A DNA stretch of 41,085 bases. Source: Microcaldota archaeon (GTDB lineage Archaea; Micrarchaeota; Micrarchaeia; Micrarchaeales; Micrarchaeaceae). Of the stretch, positions 40,980 through 41,085 are shown one piece after another. The stretch spans positions 1 to 41,085 of the forward strand of contig JAKAVJ010000010.1 of assembly GCA_021827525.1 (NCBI GenBank), read 5' to 3'. The stretch's first letter is position 1. Every line of letters starts with the position of its first letter. The notes beneath the pieces were generated by a model that saw nothing but the letters and a program-made list of their open reading frames with translations, was not told the origin of the DNA and made no database searches. A program made the translations under genes and the position numbers.

Positions 40980-41085
40980 TCATGCGCTTCGCGCGTCAAT
41001 GGCTGTCCTTTTCCTTCGCCCGAATATTGACAGCATCCTGCCGCGCTGGGGCTGGGTCTTTGACGGCTTGTTGAGCGTGTACATG
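40980..41085 (-). CDS. C-terminal fragment of an ORF running off the right edge
   Basis: An open frame enters from the right edge and ends at TGA 40982-40980. Visible residues end ...SIFGRRKRTAIDARSA, a basic tail. Too little is present to assign a function, and the reading frame itself is not proven. An ATG occurs at 41084, so the gene could even start there. Confidence 0.3.
   Translation of the reverse strand, partial: MYTLNKPSKTQPQRGRMLSIFGRRKRTAIDARSA

Noticed and set aside
1-41085. CRISPR array or cas genes
   Set aside because: No regularly spaced repeats were seen and no Cas protein motif appears; TnpB is the only RNA-guided nuclease candidate.

Overview
This 41 kb window looks like the chromosome of a small-genome archaeon, most likely an ARMAN-type Micrarchaeota (DPANN). 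That assignment is inference from gene content, not a database match. The archaeal signs are: TATA boxes (TTTATA, TTTAAAT) about 25-35 bases ahead of starts, a tRNA-Ser with an intron at position 37/38, a class III (pilin-type) signal peptide, HTH-CBS and TRASH-domain regulators, a COG2521-type methyltransferase, a DUF5679 zinc ribbon, and many single-TM Asn/Ser/Thr-rich surface proteins. Genes are tightly packed on both strands. No rRNA, CRISPR array or prophage is visible.

Layout. 1-425: C-terminal part of an HTH-CBS regulator. 451-2031: a DUF167 gene cut in two by a TnpB-only IS605/IS1341-type element (520-1881); the target site can be rebuilt to the base. 2054-5676: threonine synthase and citrate synthase (minus), divergent from malate:quinone oxidoreductase (plus). 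5680-9543: a GT2 glycosyltransferase, a possible structured RNA, a two-gene module of a small helical protein plus a HerA/VirB4-like ATPase with a C-terminal PD-(D/E)XK-like domain, then acylphosphatase and a small hypothetical. 9640-18334: surface and signalling block with a DUF4382-like protein, a histidine kinase, an unusual wHTH-REC-degenerate GGDEF regulator overlapping a pilin-like gene, and further exported proteins. 18371-19338: tRNA-Asn with an odd T-loop, an antitoxin without a toxin, and an AT-rich cysteine hydrolase gene.

19542-22396 is a copper-resistance operon: a PadR-TRASH repressor with a palindrome over its promoter, a 46-residue YHS chaperone-like protein, a 46-residue Cys/His protein, and CopA with its own N-terminal YHS domain. 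CopA ends exactly where an orphan TnpB-type right end begins, and that right end supplies the stop codon. 22562-30237: zinc ribbon, HAD phosphatase, DUF981-like membrane protein, HD hydrolase, surface protein, EEP-family phosphodiesterase, intron-containing tRNA-Ser, and the TldD/PmbA pair. 30353-41085: methyltransferase, MFS permease, polyprenyl synthase, GT-C glycosyltransferase, isocitrate dehydrogenase, thymidylate kinase with a tandem ThyX-like protein, a membrane protein with a histone H1-like tail, and a repeated-domain surface protein.

How the genes fit together. Citrate synthase, isocitrate dehydrogenase and malate:quinone oxidoreductase indicate a working oxidative TCA segment feeding a quinone pool. 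ThyX plus Tmk make dTTP. The prenyl synthase and glycosyltransferases serve archaeal lipids and surface glycans. The strongest items for follow-up are the TnpB element (reconstructable target, relocated catalytic glutamate, changed zinc ligand), its orphan right end behind copA, the ATPase-nuclease pair, the PadR-TRASH regulator and the wHTH-REC-SNDEF protein.
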